Source of the DNA: Pseudomonas alkylphenolica
GTDB lineage: Bacteria; Pseudomonadota; Gammaproteobacteria; Pseudomonadales; Pseudomonadaceae
Assembly (NCBI RefSeq): GCF_000746525.1
Contig: NZ_CP009048.1
Location: forward strand, 1,288,501-1,352,500
Reading direction: 5' to 3'
DNA length: 64,000 bases
Shown here: positions 21,107 to 29,867 of the stretch, piece after piece
Position numbering within the stretch: the first letter of the stretch is position 1
Layout: every line of letters starts with the position of its first letter
The notes under the pieces: model-generated
What the model was told of the DNA's origin: nothing
Databases searched by the model: none
The model's input: the letters and a program-made list of their open reading frames with translations, nothing else
Program-made: the position numbers and the translations under genes

Positions 21107-23362
21107 ATGATTCGCCGTACCTTGCCTGCTGTCTTCGCACTGTTGTTCAGCACACCGCTGCTGGCCGGGCAACAGACGCTGTTCAGCTTTGTGCGCCCGG
21201 CCGCCGTGGTCAACGTGGTGACCGAAGATGCCAGCTTGCCGCAATACAACGCAGAGCAGACGGCCGAGGGTGAGGTATTGCGGCGTGTGGTGTTCAACCC
21301 GGTGCAGCGCCCCAGCCTGCGGCTGAGCCCGCAAACCGGTGTCTGGGACTGGTCGGCGGCCACAGCCCTGACCTTGCGCCTGCAAAGTGGCATGGACTGG
21401 CCGTTGACCGTGGATGTCACGGTGTTGAGTGGTGACGGCAAGACCCTCACCAGTCGTATCGACCTGCCCGCCGGGCCGGCACAGACGGTATGGGTGCCAC
21501 TGACGGCCAGCTCGCCACTGAGCCAGGGCATGCGTGCCGGACCACCGATGCCCTGGGTGCATGAAGGCCAGCGCTGGGTGCTGACCGGTAGCAGCGGCGC
21601 GCTGGACTTGAAGCAAGTGGTGTCGGTGACCTTGTCGATGAACAAGCCCAATGTCGCTCAGAGCCTTTTGATTGAACGCGTTGGCATTCAGGACGACGAC
21701 CAGCTGCAAAAGGCTGCGTATACCGGTTTGATTGATGGCTATGGCCAATCAACCCGCGGCCGCTGGCCGGAAAAAATCGTCAGCGATGACCAGCTCAAAG
21801 CCGCCGCGACCCGTGAACAGCAGCAACTCAAGGGCTGGCTGGCTGAACGCACTCAGTTGCCGCGCGACAAGTTTGGCGGCGTGACAACAGGACCTGGCTT
21901 CGATGTCAAGGGCTTCTTCCGTACCGAAAAACGTGATGGACGCTGGTATCTGGTCACCCCTGAAGGCCATCCGTTCTACTCGCTGGGCGTCAACACCGTG
22001 GCAGCCGACGGCGGCCGCACCTACGTAGCCGGACGCGAGTCGATGTTTACCGCCTTGCCGCAAGCGGGTGAGCCACTGGCGCAGTTCTATGGCGAAGGTA
22101 ACAACAACGACGGCAACGGCTCGGCTAGCGGGCGCAACTTCAATCAGGGGCGCTGGTTCGACTTCTATGCCGCCAACCTTGAGCGTAGCCATGGCAAACC
22201 CTGCACGCCGGTCGCGGCGACTGCCACCACGGCAGCAGTGGACTGCCCAGTGCCGGCGCTGGACCTCAAGCGCTGGCAGGGACATACCCTCGACCGTCTG
22301 CAGGCCTGGGGCTTCAATACCCTGGGTAACTGGAGCGAGCCGGCCTTGGGGCAGGCCAACCGTCTGCCTTATACCTTGCCGTTGTCGATCGTCGGCGATT
22401 ACACCAGCATCAGCACCGGGATGGACTGGTGGGGGCGTATGCCCGATCCGTTCGACCCGCGCTTTGCCATGGCCACCGAGCGTGCCGTGGCCATCGCTGC
22501 CCGTGACCACCGTGACGATCCTTGGCTGATCGGCTATTTCGCCGACAACGAACTGGCCTGGGCAGCTCCTGGGGATGACCCCAAGGCCCGTTACGCCCTG
22601 GCTTATGGCACCTTGCGCCTGACCACCGACGTGCCGGCAAAACGGGCGTTCCTCAAGCAGTTGCGCGACAAATACCGTAACCAGGCCGGGCTGTCCAAAG
22701 CCTGGGGGATTGATCTGCCAGCGTGGGAGTTGATGGAAGACCCTGGTTTCGAGCCGCCGCTGCCGAGCGCGGAACACCCCGAGATCGAAGCCGACTTCAA
22801 GTACTTCCAGAAGGTTTTTGCCGAAACCTACTTCAAAACCATCGCGGACTCGCTCAAGTGGCATGCGCCCAATCACTTGCTGCTGGGCGGCCGATACGCG
22901 GTCAGCACACCTGAGGCGGTGGCGGCCTGTGCCGAGTTCTGTGACGTTCTGAGTTTCAACTTCTATACGCCCAAACCCCAGGACGGCTACGACTTCAGCC
23001 AGCTCAATGCCCTGGACAAGCCGGTGCTGGTGTCGGAGTTCCAGTTCGGCTCACGTGACCGCGGGCCGTTCTGGCCAGGGCCTATGGAAGTGGCCAAGGA
23101 AGAAGGGCGCGGTCCGGCCTATGTGGCGTTCGTCAAGGCAGCCCTGGCCGAACCGTCGATTGTCGGCGTGCACTGGTTCCAGTACCTGGATCAGCCTGCC
23201 AGCGGGCGCTTGCTCGATGGCGAGAACGGTCACTTCGGGCTGGTGGGTATCACCGACCTGCCATTCCAGGGTTTTGTCGACAGTGTGCGTAAGAGCAATC
23301 TGCAAGCACAGGAGCAGATCGGCAAGGCAGGCGTCAGCGAAAACACCTCAAAAGCCCCGTAG
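21107..23362 (+). CDS. Exported agarase-like glycoside hydrolase
   Basis: Protein of 751 residues with a signal peptide (MIRRTLPAVFALLFSTPLLAG). A beta-sandwich-like N-terminal part (about 25-210) precedes a TIM-barrel hydrolase: FDVKGFFRTEKRDGRWYLVT begins the barrel, Glu482 in FADNELAW is the likely acid/base, and Glu644 in VSEFQFGSRDRG the likely nucleophile. The pattern resembles GH50-type beta-agarases. Pseudomonads are not known to live on agar, so the true substrate may be another galactan or a self-made polysaccharide. It stands alone between dinG and the esterase gene. Confidence 0.8.
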   Translation: MIRRTLPAVFALLFSTPLLAGQQTLFSFVRPAAVVNVVTEDASLPQYNAEQTAEGEVLRRVVFNPVQRPSLRLSPQTGVWDWSAATALTLRLQSGMDWPLTVDVTVLSGDGKTLTSRIDLPAGPAQTVWVPLTASSPLSQGMRAGPPMPWVHEGQRWVLTGSSGALDLKQVVSVTLSMNKPNVAQSLLIERVGIQDDDQLQKAAYTGLIDGYGQSTRGRWPEKIVSDDQLKAAATREQQQLKGWLAERTQLPRDKFGGVTTGPGFDVKGFFRTEKRDGRWYLVTPEGHPFYSLGVNTVAADGGRTYVAGRESMFTALPQAGEPLAQFYGEGNNNDGNGSASGRNFNQGRWFDFYAANLERSHGKPCTPVAATATTAAVDCPVPALDLKRWQGHTLDRLQAWGFNTLGNWSEPALGQANRLPYTLPLSIVGDYTSISTGMDWWGRMPDPFDPRFAMATERAVAIAARDHRDDPWLIGYFADNELAWAAPGDDPKARYALAYGTLRLTTDVPAKRAFLKQLRDKYRNQAGLSKAWGIDLPAWELMEDPGFEPPLPSAEHPEIEADFKYFQKVFAETYFKTIADSLKWHAPNHLLLGGRYAVSTPEAVAACAEFCDVLSFNFYTPKPQDGYDFSQLNALDKPVLVSEFQFGSRDRGPFWPGPMEVAKEEGRGPAYVAFVKAALAEPSIVGVHWFQYLDQPASGRLLDGENGHFGLVGITDLPFQGFVDSVRKSNLQAQEQIGKAGVSENTSKAP

Positions 23363-23375
23363 CAAAGGCGTGGCG

Positions 23376-23404
23376 GCCTGAGGCAAGCGAATTGCCTCGG
23401 GCCC
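23376..23404 (+). terminator. Hairpin after the agarase-like gene
   Basis: GGCCTGAGGCAA pairs with TTGCCTCGGGCC around GCGAA. No T-run follows, so it may end transcription only partly. Confidence 0.4.
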
Positions 23405-23501
23405 GCAGGACGACGCTCTGTCCAGTGTCTGTTCCCAAAACCGCCGCAGGCTGAAACAATGCACGCCATTTTCGATAGCAGTATGCGCGGGGAGCGGCTG
23501 G

Positions 23502-24647
23502 GTGCAGATTCAGGGTCATTACGAGCTTAAGTTCGAAGCCGTGCGCGAGGCCTTTGCGGCGCTGTTCGACGATCCTCAGGAGCGTGGCGCGGCGCTGTGT
23601 ATCCAGATTGGCGGGGAAACCGTCGTTGACCTCTGGTCCGGTACCGCCGACAAGGACGGCGCCGAGGCCTGGCACAGCGACACCATCGCCAACCTGTTTT
23701 CCTGTACCAAGATGTTTACCGCGGTGACGGCGTTGCAACTGGTGGGTGAGGGCAAGTTGGCCCTGGATGTTCCGGTTGCGCGTTACTGGCCGGAGTTTGC
23801 CCAGGCTGACAAGCAGGCGATTACCCTGCGCCAGTTGCTCAGCCACCGGGCCGGGGTACCCGCACTTCGCGAGCTGATGCCTGCAGAGGCATTTTACGAC
23901 TGGCAAACCATGGTTCAGGCGCTGGCTGCCGAGGCGCCCTGGTGGACGCCTGGCACTGCTCATGGCTATGCGGCTATCACTTATGGATGGCTGATCGGTG
24001 AGTTGATTCGACGCGCCGACGGTCGCAGCCCTGGCGAGTCGATCGTAGCCCGTACTGCGCGCCCGCTGGGCCTGGATTTTCACATCGGCCTGGCTGACGA
24101 GCAGTTCCACCGGGTCGCGCATATTGCCCGAGGCAAAGGCAACATGGGCGATGAGGCGGCCCAGCGCCTGCTTCAGGTGACCATGCGTGAGCCTCAGGCG
24201 CTGTCCACTCGCGCGTTTACCAACCCGCCCGGCATGCTCACCAGTACCAACAAGCCGGAATGGCGGCGGATGCAGCAGCCGGCGGCCAACGGCCATGGCA
24301 ATGCCCGCAGCCTCGCCGGTTTTTATGCCGGTGTGCTCGATGGCAGCCTGCTGGAATCGGAGCTGCTCGACGAACTGACCCGTGAGCACAGCCTGGGCCA
24401 GGACAAGACGTTGCTGACCCAGACCCGGTTCGGTCTGGGTTGCATGCTCGACCAACCGACCGTGGCCAACGCCACCTTTGGTCTGGGCAGTAAGGCCTTT
24501 GGTCACCCGGGCGCCGGCGGCTCTGTTGGTTTTGCCGATCCGGAGTACGATGTGGCCTTTGGTTTTGTCACCAATACCCTGGGCCCTTATGTATTGATGG
24601 ACCCGCGTGCCCAGAAGCTGGTGCGTGTCCTGGCAACCTGCCTTTGA
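23502..24647 (+). CDS. Beta-lactamase-fold esterase/hydrolase
   Basis: Protein of 381 residues of the beta-lactamase/EstB-like family. The Ser-x-x-Lys pair is Ser67-Cys-Thr-Lys70 in NLFSCTKMF. The later tyrosine motif is probably in HGYAAITYGW, and HPGAGGSVGFADPEY is typical of the C-terminal part. No signal peptide, so it acts in the cytoplasm. Class C lactamase-like esterases act on small esters. The start is GTG with GGAG upstream. Confidence 0.88.
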   Translation: MQIQGHYELKFEAVREAFAALFDDPQERGAALCIQIGGETVVDLWSGTADKDGAEAWHSDTIANLFSCTKMFTAVTALQLVGEGKLALDVPVARYWPEFAQADKQAITLRQLLSHRAGVPALRELMPAEAFYDWQTMVQALAAEAPWWTPGTAHGYAAITYGWLIGELIRRADGRSPGESIVARTARPLGLDFHIGLADEQFHRVAHIARGKGNMGDEAAQRLLQVTMREPQALSTRAFTNPPGMLTSTNKPEWRRMQQPAANGHGNARSLAGFYAGVLDGSLLESELLDELTREHSLGQDKTLLTQTRFGLGCMLDQPTVANATFGLGSKAFGHPGAGGSVGFADPEYDVAFGFVTNTLGPYVLMDPRAQKLVRVLATCL

Positions 24648-24746
24648 TCGGTTAGCCCCAATGTTACCTGAACCCTTTGTCTATTCTGGCTTCCAAGGAT
24701 TAGCGCAAATGGGCGGAATTTCTTTCATTTTCATGGTGTATCACTG

Positions 24747-25718
24747 ATGTCTTCACATAAAACCTTAGCTATCGCCCTGTGCCTGGCCATGACCGGCTGT
24801 GCTCAGCACTCCCCGAAAGGTGCGGCCGACAGTGGCATCGACTGGTGGCCCTTCGGCTCGGCCAAGGTTGCCAACCAGGAAGTGAAGGAAGTGGTTGTCG
24901 AGAAAGTCGCCAAGGCCGATGCCAAGTCCGAGAGCAGCAGCCGCTGGTGGTGGCCGTTCGGTGACAGCGACAAGGCCAAGGTTGCGGCCGTGCCGAAGAT
25001 TGACCACAAGGCCACCCAGGCCTGGCTGGACAGCTACGAACCGCGCCTGCGTGAAGCAATCAAGGACAGCAAGTTTGAACTTGAGCGCCGTGAAGACGTG
25101 CTGGTCGTCACCGTACCAGTAGACAGCTCCTACAACCCGGATCGTCCGGCCATGCTTCTGCCGGTCACCCTCGGCCCCATCACCCGTGTAGCCAAAGCGA
25201 TCGAAACCGATAAGCAGACCGCCGTACTGGTGCTCGGCCATGCTGACACCAGCGGTGCCACCGCCGGCAATCAGAAACTCAGCCAGGAGCGCGCCCAGTC
25301 GGTAGCAGCTATCTTCCGCCTCAGTGGTCTGGAGCGTGATCGCCTGATGTTGCGCGGCATGGGTTCGGAAATGCCACGTGCGGCCAACGACAGTCTGCAG
25401 GGCCGTGCTCTGAACCGTCGGGTAGAACTGGTGCTGACCCCGCAAAACACCATGGTCGCGTTGCTGGCCAAGTACAAGCAGCCGACGCCGAGCCCGGCCG
25501 AGCTGGTCGCGGTGCAGGATGCCAAGGCCCCGGTCAAGGCCGCGGTGAAGCCTGCCGCCAAGGCTCCGGTGAAGAAAGCCAGCACCAGCAAAAAAGCCGC
25601 CCCGGCCAAAGCCACGACCGCCAAGAAGAAAGCCCCGGCAGCCAAACCCGCAGCTAAGAAGCCTGCGCCTGCTGCCAAGAAAGTGGCCGCCAACACCAGC
25701 CCTGCGAAGACCAACTGA
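24747..25718 (+). CDS. OmpA-family lipoprotein with Lys/Ala/Pro-rich tail
   Basis: Protein of 323 residues. The lipobox MTGCAQ marks a lipoprotein. Two WWPFG repeats (about 32-36 and 68-73) lie after it. A C-terminal OmpA-like domain follows at about 95-235 (LGHADTSGATAGNQKLSQER, NRRVEL). A tail of about 70 residues made of K, A, P repeats (KKAAPAKATTAKKKAPAA) ends it. Such tails bind DNA in AlgP and histone-like proteins; on a periplasmic lipoprotein the tail may bind acidic cell-wall polymers. The pdxH gene follows after 18 bases. Confidence 0.88.
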   Translation: MSSHKTLAIALCLAMTGCAQHSPKGAADSGIDWWPFGSAKVANQEVKEVVVEKVAKADAKSESSSRWWWPFGDSDKAKVAAVPKIDHKATQAWLDSYEPRLREAIKDSKFELERREDVLVVTVPVDSSYNPDRPAMLLPVTLGPITRVAKAIETDKQTAVLVLGHADTSGATAGNQKLSQERAQSVAAIFRLSGLERDRLMLRGMGSEMPRAANDSLQGRALNRRVELVLTPQNTMVALLAKYKQPTPSPAELVAVQDAKAPVKAAVKPAAKAPVKKASTSKKAAPAKATTAKKKAPAAKPAAKKPAPAAKKVAANTSPAKTN

Positions 25719-25736
25719 TCGTCAAGGAACGCAGCA

Positions 25737-26384
25737 ATGACCAAGACCCTGGCCGATATGCGCCGCGATTACACCCGTGATGGCCTGGCGGAAGCCCAGG
25801 CCCCGGACCAGCCTTTCGCATTGTTTCGCCAATGGTTCGACGACGCGGTTAAGACCGAACAGCCGCCGGTGGAAGCCAATGCCATGACGTTGGCAACGGT
25901 AGACGCCGATGGCCGTCCGCATTGCCGGATCCTGTTGCTCAAGGGCCTGGATGATCAGGGTTTTACCTTCTTCACCAACTACGACAGCGCCAAGGGCCAG
26001 CAACTGCAGGCCAATCCGTATGCGGCCATGACGTTCTTCTGGCCGGCCCTGGAGCGTCAGGTGCGGATCGAAGGCAAGGTGGTCAAGGTCACGCCCGAAG
26101 AGTCGGACGAGTATTACCAGGTGCGCCCGTTGGGTAGTCGCCTGGGGGCTTGGGCCTCACCGCAAAGCCAGGTGATTGCTGATCGCGCCGAGCTGGAAGG
26201 GTTGGTCAAGGCCACCGAACAGCGTTTCAGCGATACCCAGCCGCATTGCCCCGAGCACTGGGGTGGTTACCGTTTGCTGCCTGAACGAATCGAGTTCTGG
26301 CAAGGGCGTGCCAGCCGCCTGCACGACCGTCTCAACTACCGCCTGCAACAAGGCAACTGGCTGCGTGAGCGTCTGGCGCCCTAA
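25737..26384 (+). CDS. pdxH: Pyridoxamine 5'-phosphate oxidase
   Basis: Protein of 215 residues, full length for PdxH. It oxidises pyridoxamine or pyridoxine phosphate to PLP using FMN. Family segments seen are [52 protein letters not shown] and the closing [16 protein letters not shown], then LRERLAP. Eighteen bases after the OmpA lipoprotein gene and probably cotranscribed. Confidence 0.96.
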   Translation: MTKTLADMRRDYTRDGLAEAQAPDQPFALFRQWFDDAVKTEQPPVEANAMTLATVDADGRPHCRILLLKGLDDQGFTFFTNYDSAKGQQLQANPYAAMTFFWPALERQVRIEGKVVKVTPEESDEYYQVRPLGSRLGAWASPQSQVIADRAELEGLVKATEQRFSDTQPHCPEHWGGYRLLPERIEFWQGRASRLHDRLNYRLQQGNWLRERLAP

Positions 26385-26617
26385 TCGGCCCGGTAAGCGG
26401 CGGCCTCGCGTTCCAGCCAGGTCGCCAGCTCGGCGCGTTTGATCTTCTGTGCCTTGGCATTGTCCAGACATTCAAGCATGTAGGCTTTCTTGACTTCGTC
26501 CGTACCGGCCATGGACAGCGCCAGGTCGCGGTCCATCCAGCGGCGGATGCGCACATACAACCACCAGTGAAAATACAGACCAGCCAGAGTCGTGATGACG
26601 ACGATGAAGTAATCCAT
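26381..26617 (-). CDS. Small inner-membrane protein
   Basis: Protein of 78 residues with one strong hydrophobic segment at the start ([20 protein letters not shown]). A charged helical tail follows ([20 protein letters not shown], then [11 protein letters not shown]). An AAGGA site supports the inner ATG. Convergent with pdxH, overlapping its stop by four bases. Conserved in this place in Pseudomonas as far as I recall; function unknown. Confidence 0.7.
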   Translation of the reverse strand: MDYFIVVITTLAGLYFHWWLYVRIRRWMDRDLALSMAGTDEVKKAYMLECLDNAKAQKIKRAELATWLEREAAAYRAD

Positions 26618-26762
26618 GTCTATCCTTGCGCTAAAGGTTTTCAGGCTGCATCGGTGACACAGGCTGTATGGAAGCTGAATGGAATCAATTTTACCCCGCA
26701 TCGGTCGTGACAGTCGTCAATGCGCGGAGTCTAATGAACACCTGTCTTATGGAGGTCATCCT

Positions 26763-27227
26763 ATGCGTAAATCTGTTTTGCTGGTTGCCAGCTTCACCAC
26801 CATGTCGCTGCTGCTCACCGGTTGTGCCTCGAGCCTGACCGGTGATTCCTACTCGCGTGACGAAGCTCGCCGCGTGCAAACCGTGCGCATGGGAACCATC
26901 GAAGCGCTGCGGCCAGTGAAAATCGAAGGCACCAAAACGCCTATCGGTGGTGGTGCTGGTGCCGTTGTCGGTGGTGTAGCGGGTAGTGCTATCGGCGGTG
27001 GCCGCGGCAGTATCGTTGCCGCGGTGATTGGTGCCGTGGCCGGTGGCCTGGCAGGCTCTGCCGCTGAAGAAGGTCTGACCCGTACCCAGGGCGTTGAGAT
27101 TACCGTACGTGAAGACGACGGCAGCATGCGTGCCTATGTACAGGCGGTCCAGGAAAACGAGATTTTCCGCGTTGGCGAGCGTGTCCGGATCATGACCGTA
27201 GACGGTACCAGCCGGGTCAGCCACTGA
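26763..27227 (+). CDS. slyB: SlyB-like outer-membrane lipoprotein
   Basis: Protein of 154 residues. Lipobox LLTGCASS. The middle carries a glycine-zipper 2TM region (GGGAGAVVGGVAGSAIGGG, IVAAVIGAVAGGLAGSAAEE). The C-terminal part (GVEITVREDDGSMRAYVQAV) is the usual SlyB end. SlyB guards outer-membrane order under stress, often under PhoP control. The start was chosen by signal peptide and GGAGG site. Confidence 0.9.
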   Translation: MRKSVLLVASFTTMSLLLTGCASSLTGDSYSRDEARRVQTVRMGTIEALRPVKIEGTKTPIGGGAGAVVGGVAGSAIGGGRGSIVAAVIGAVAGGLAGSAAEEGLTRTQGVEITVREDDGSMRAYVQAVQENEIFRVGERVRIMTVDGTSRVSH

Positions 27228-27247
27228 TAATTAAGCTGCAAAAAGAA

Positions 27248-27282
27248 AACCCCGACTCGGCAGTGCCGGTCGGGGTTTTTTA
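27248..27282 (+). terminator. Rho-independent terminator between slyB and nhaA
   Basis: A GC-rich stem AACCCCGAC...GTCGGGGTT is followed by TTTTT on the plus strand and preceded by AAAAGAAAA. It can work for both convergent genes. Confidence 0.9.
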
Positions 27283-27296
27283 TTGCCTGGGACGGA

Positions 27297-28475
27297 TCAG
27301 GCGGCGGCTGCCTTGCGGCTCGCCAGTGCGGTGACGCCGTAGCCGATCAGGGCGGCGAGGATAGACCCGGTAAGAATGCCCATGCGGTCCATGCCGGCGT
27401 ACTCGCTGCTGCCCGGAACAAAGGCCAGCGAGCCAACGAACAGGCTCATGGTAAAGCCGATGCCGCAAAGGATAGCCACGCCCAGCACCTGGCCCCAATT
27501 GGCCCCTCCAGGCAAGGCGGCCAAGCCCAGCTTGACCGCGATCCAGGTAAGACCGAACACCCCTACGGTCTTGCCCAGCAACAGGCCGATGGCAATACCC
27601 ATTGGTACGTAGTGGGTGAAGCTTTCCAGGGTTACCCCGGCCAGCGATACCCCGGCGTTGGCGAACGCGAACAGCGGCAGGATGCCGTAAGCCACCCAGG
27701 GGTGCAGGGCATGTTCCAGCGTCAGCAGCGGCGAAGGTTCGGCGTTGCGTGTACGCAATGGAATGCACAGAGCGAGGGTGACCCCGGCGAGGGTGGCGTG
27801 GACACCGCTTTTGAGTACACAGACCCAGAGGATCAGGCCGATCACCATGTACGGGCCGAGTTTGACCACCCCGAGCCGGTTCATCGCGATCAGCGCCAGC
27901 AAGCAGGCGCCGGCCAGCATCAGCGACAGGCTCGATAGTTCACCGGAGTAGAACAGCGCAATGACAACGATTGCGCCCAGGTCATCGATAATTGCCAGGG
28001 TCATCAGGAACAACTTGAGCGACACCGGCACGCGCTTGCCCAGCAGCGCCAATACGCCCAGGGCAAAGGCGATGTCGGTGGCCATGGGAATGGCCCAACC
28101 GGCAACGGCGGCCGGGTTGTCCTTGTTCAGGAACCAGTAGATCAGCGCCGGTACCACCATGCCGCCAATGGCGGCAGCACCCGGCAGGACGATCTGCGAA
28201 GGCTTGGACAGGTGACCGTCGATTATCTCGCGCTTGACCTCAAGGCCGATCAGCAGGAAGAACAGGGCCATCAGGCCGTCGTTGATCCACAGCAGCAAGG
28301 GTTTGGCGATTTTCAGTGCGCCGATCTGGGCGACCACAGGTACATCCAGCAAGCCGTTGTACAGGTATGACAAGGGCGAGTTGTTGATGATCAGGGCCAA
28401 GGCGGCAGCAGCAATCAGCAATAGACCGCTGGCCGCTTCCAACTGAAAGAAACGTGTGAAGGTGCTTCGCAGCAA
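27297..28475 (-). CDS. nhaA: Na+/H+ antiporter NhaA
   Basis: Protein of 392 residues with about twelve membrane spans; length fits E. coli NhaA (388). Characteristic parts are [38 protein letters not shown] and [17 protein letters not shown] with the paired aspartates used for Na+/H+ exchange. It pumps Na+ (or Li+) out in exchange for protons. The start is TTG with GGAG seven bases upstream. A structured leader precedes it. Confidence 0.95.
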   Translation of the reverse strand: MLRSTFTRFFQLEAASGLLLIAAAALALIINNSPLSYLYNGLLDVPVVAQIGALKIAKPLLLWINDGLMALFFLLIGLEVKREIIDGHLSKPSQIVLPGAAAIGGMVVPALIYWFLNKDNPAAVAGWAIPMATDIAFALGVLALLGKRVPVSLKLFLMTLAIIDDLGAIVVIALFYSGELSSLSLMLAGACLLALIAMNRLGVVKLGPYMVIGLILWVCVLKSGVHATLAGVTLALCIPLRTRNAEPSPLLTLEHALHPWVAYGILPLFAFANAGVSLAGVTLESFTHYVPMGIAIGLLLGKTVGVFGLTWIAVKLGLAALPGGANWGQVLGVAILCGIGFTMSLFVGSLAFVPGSSEYAGMDRMGILTGSILAALIGYGVTALASRKAAAA

Positions 28476-28489
28476 GGGCGCTCTCCATC

Positions 28490-28545
28490 CTGAGGATTCC
28501 GATAGGGGGACACCCTACCTTGTGAGGATATGCATTAAAACAAAA
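28490..28545 (-). promoter_or_regulatory. Structured nhaA leader, possible alkali-ion riboswitch
   Basis: The minus-strand leader has CCTCACAAGG, then a TAGGG/CCCTA hairpin (28503-28517), then ATCCTCAGGAT just before the ribosome site. Classes of Li+/Na+ riboswitches lie in front of nhaA genes in many proteobacteria. I cannot confirm the class from memory. Confidence 0.3.
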
Positions 28546-28695
28546 ACTATATTCTTTTTTATTATAAGCTGTAACTAACCTGGCCAAGGCAGCCTAGCAG
28601 TTGGGCGGGAATATTTTGCCTGGCTGTATCTGTTGGAGATGTAGGGACTTTCTTAACATGCTCCCTTATAAATTGATCTTTTTCGGGACTGGACC

Positions 28696-29790
28696 ATGAA
28701 CGATCACCGCCAGTGGGCACGTGAAGCAATCCGTATCATCGAGGCTGACTTCCAGCGCAGTGCCGACACACACCTGATCCCGCTGCCCTTGCCGGGTTTT
28801 CCCGAGGTCGAGCTGTACTTCAAGGACGAATCCAGCCACCCCACCGGCAGCCTCAAGCATCGCCTGGCGCGGTCGCTGTTTCTCTATGCCCTGTGCAATG
28901 GCTGGCTACGTCCGGGGGCGCCGGTGATCGAAGCCTCCAGTGGCTCGACGGCAATCTCCGAAGCCTACTTCGCGCGCCTGCTCGGTCTACCCTTTATCGC
29001 CGTGGTGCCCGCCAGTACCTCTCAGGAAAAGATTGCCCAGATTGCGTTCTACGGTGGTCAGAGCCATCTGGTGAATGACCCTACGCAGCTCTACGCAGAA
29101 TCCGAACGTCTGGCGCGGGAAACCGGTGGTCACTTCATGGACCAGTTCACCTACGCCGAGCGCGCCACCGACTGGCGTGCCAACAACAATATTGCCGAAT
29201 CGATCTTTACCCAGATGCGTTTCGAACGGCATCCCGAGCCTGCCTGGCTGATTTCGAGCCCGGGCACCGGCGGCACTACCGCGACCCTCGGGCGCTATGT
29301 GCGCTATCGCCAGCATGCCACCCGGGTGCTGTGTGCCGATGCCGAGCGCTCGGTATTTTTCGACAGCTATACCAGTGGCGACCGCTCGTTGTTGCTCGAT
29401 TGTGGATCACGAATCGAGGGCATTGGCCGGCCACGGGTAGAAGCCTCGTTTCTGCCTCAGGTGATCGACGCCATGATCAAAGTGCCTGATGCACTGTCAC
29501 TGGCGGCCATGCATTACCTGGCTGAACGCCTGGGGCGTCGGGTGGGCGGTTCGAGCGGTACCAACCTGATCGGTGCGCTGATGGCGGCACGGCAGATGCA
29601 AGCGGCGGGGGAGGCGGGATCAATCGTGGCGATTCTGTGTGATGGCGGCGATCGATATGCGACCACCTATTACGACCAGGACTGGCTGGTAGCGCAGGGG
29701 TATCAGTTGCAGGGATTGGTCGATGCGGTTACAGCCTGTGTGGAACGGGGCGAGGCTTTGCCTGAGACGGTATTGCGCGCGGGGATTTGA
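28696..29790 (+). CDS. PLP-dependent enzyme of the cysteine synthase family
   Basis: Protein of 364 residues. Lys54 in [14 protein letters not shown] is the likely PLP-binding lysine. [20 protein letters not shown] is the substrate loop, and [18 protein letters not shown] the phosphate loop. A C-terminal extension follows [10 protein letters not shown]. Relatives are annotated as cysteine synthase-like or L-cysteine desulfhydrases (Cds1 type) that release H2S. Which of the two cannot be told here. Divergent from nhaA. Confidence 0.85.
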   Translation: MNDHRQWAREAIRIIEADFQRSADTHLIPLPLPGFPEVELYFKDESSHPTGSLKHRLARSLFLYALCNGWLRPGAPVIEASSGSTAISEAYFARLLGLPFIAVVPASTSQEKIAQIAFYGGQSHLVNDPTQLYAESERLARETGGHFMDQFTYAERATDWRANNNIAESIFTQMRFERHPEPAWLISSPGTGGTTATLGRYVRYRQHATRVLCADAERSVFFDSYTSGDRSLLLDCGSRIEGIGRPRVEASFLPQVIDAMIKVPDALSLAAMHYLAERLGRRVGGSSGTNLIGALMAARQMQAAGEAGSIVAILCDGGDRYATTYYDQDWLVAQGYQLQGLVDAVTACVERGEALPETVLRAGI

Positions 29791-29793
29791 AGT

Positions 29794-29860
29794 GCATCGC
29801 GGGGCAAGCCCGCTCCCACAGGTTTGGAATACTCCTGTGGGAGCGGGCTTGCCCCGCGAT
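29794..29860. repeat. REP palindrome pair 2
   Basis: Inverted pair of GCATCGCGGGGCAAGCCCGC and its complement around a 14-base spacer, between convergent genes. Confidence 0.92.
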
Positions 29861-29867
29861 TGCTCTA

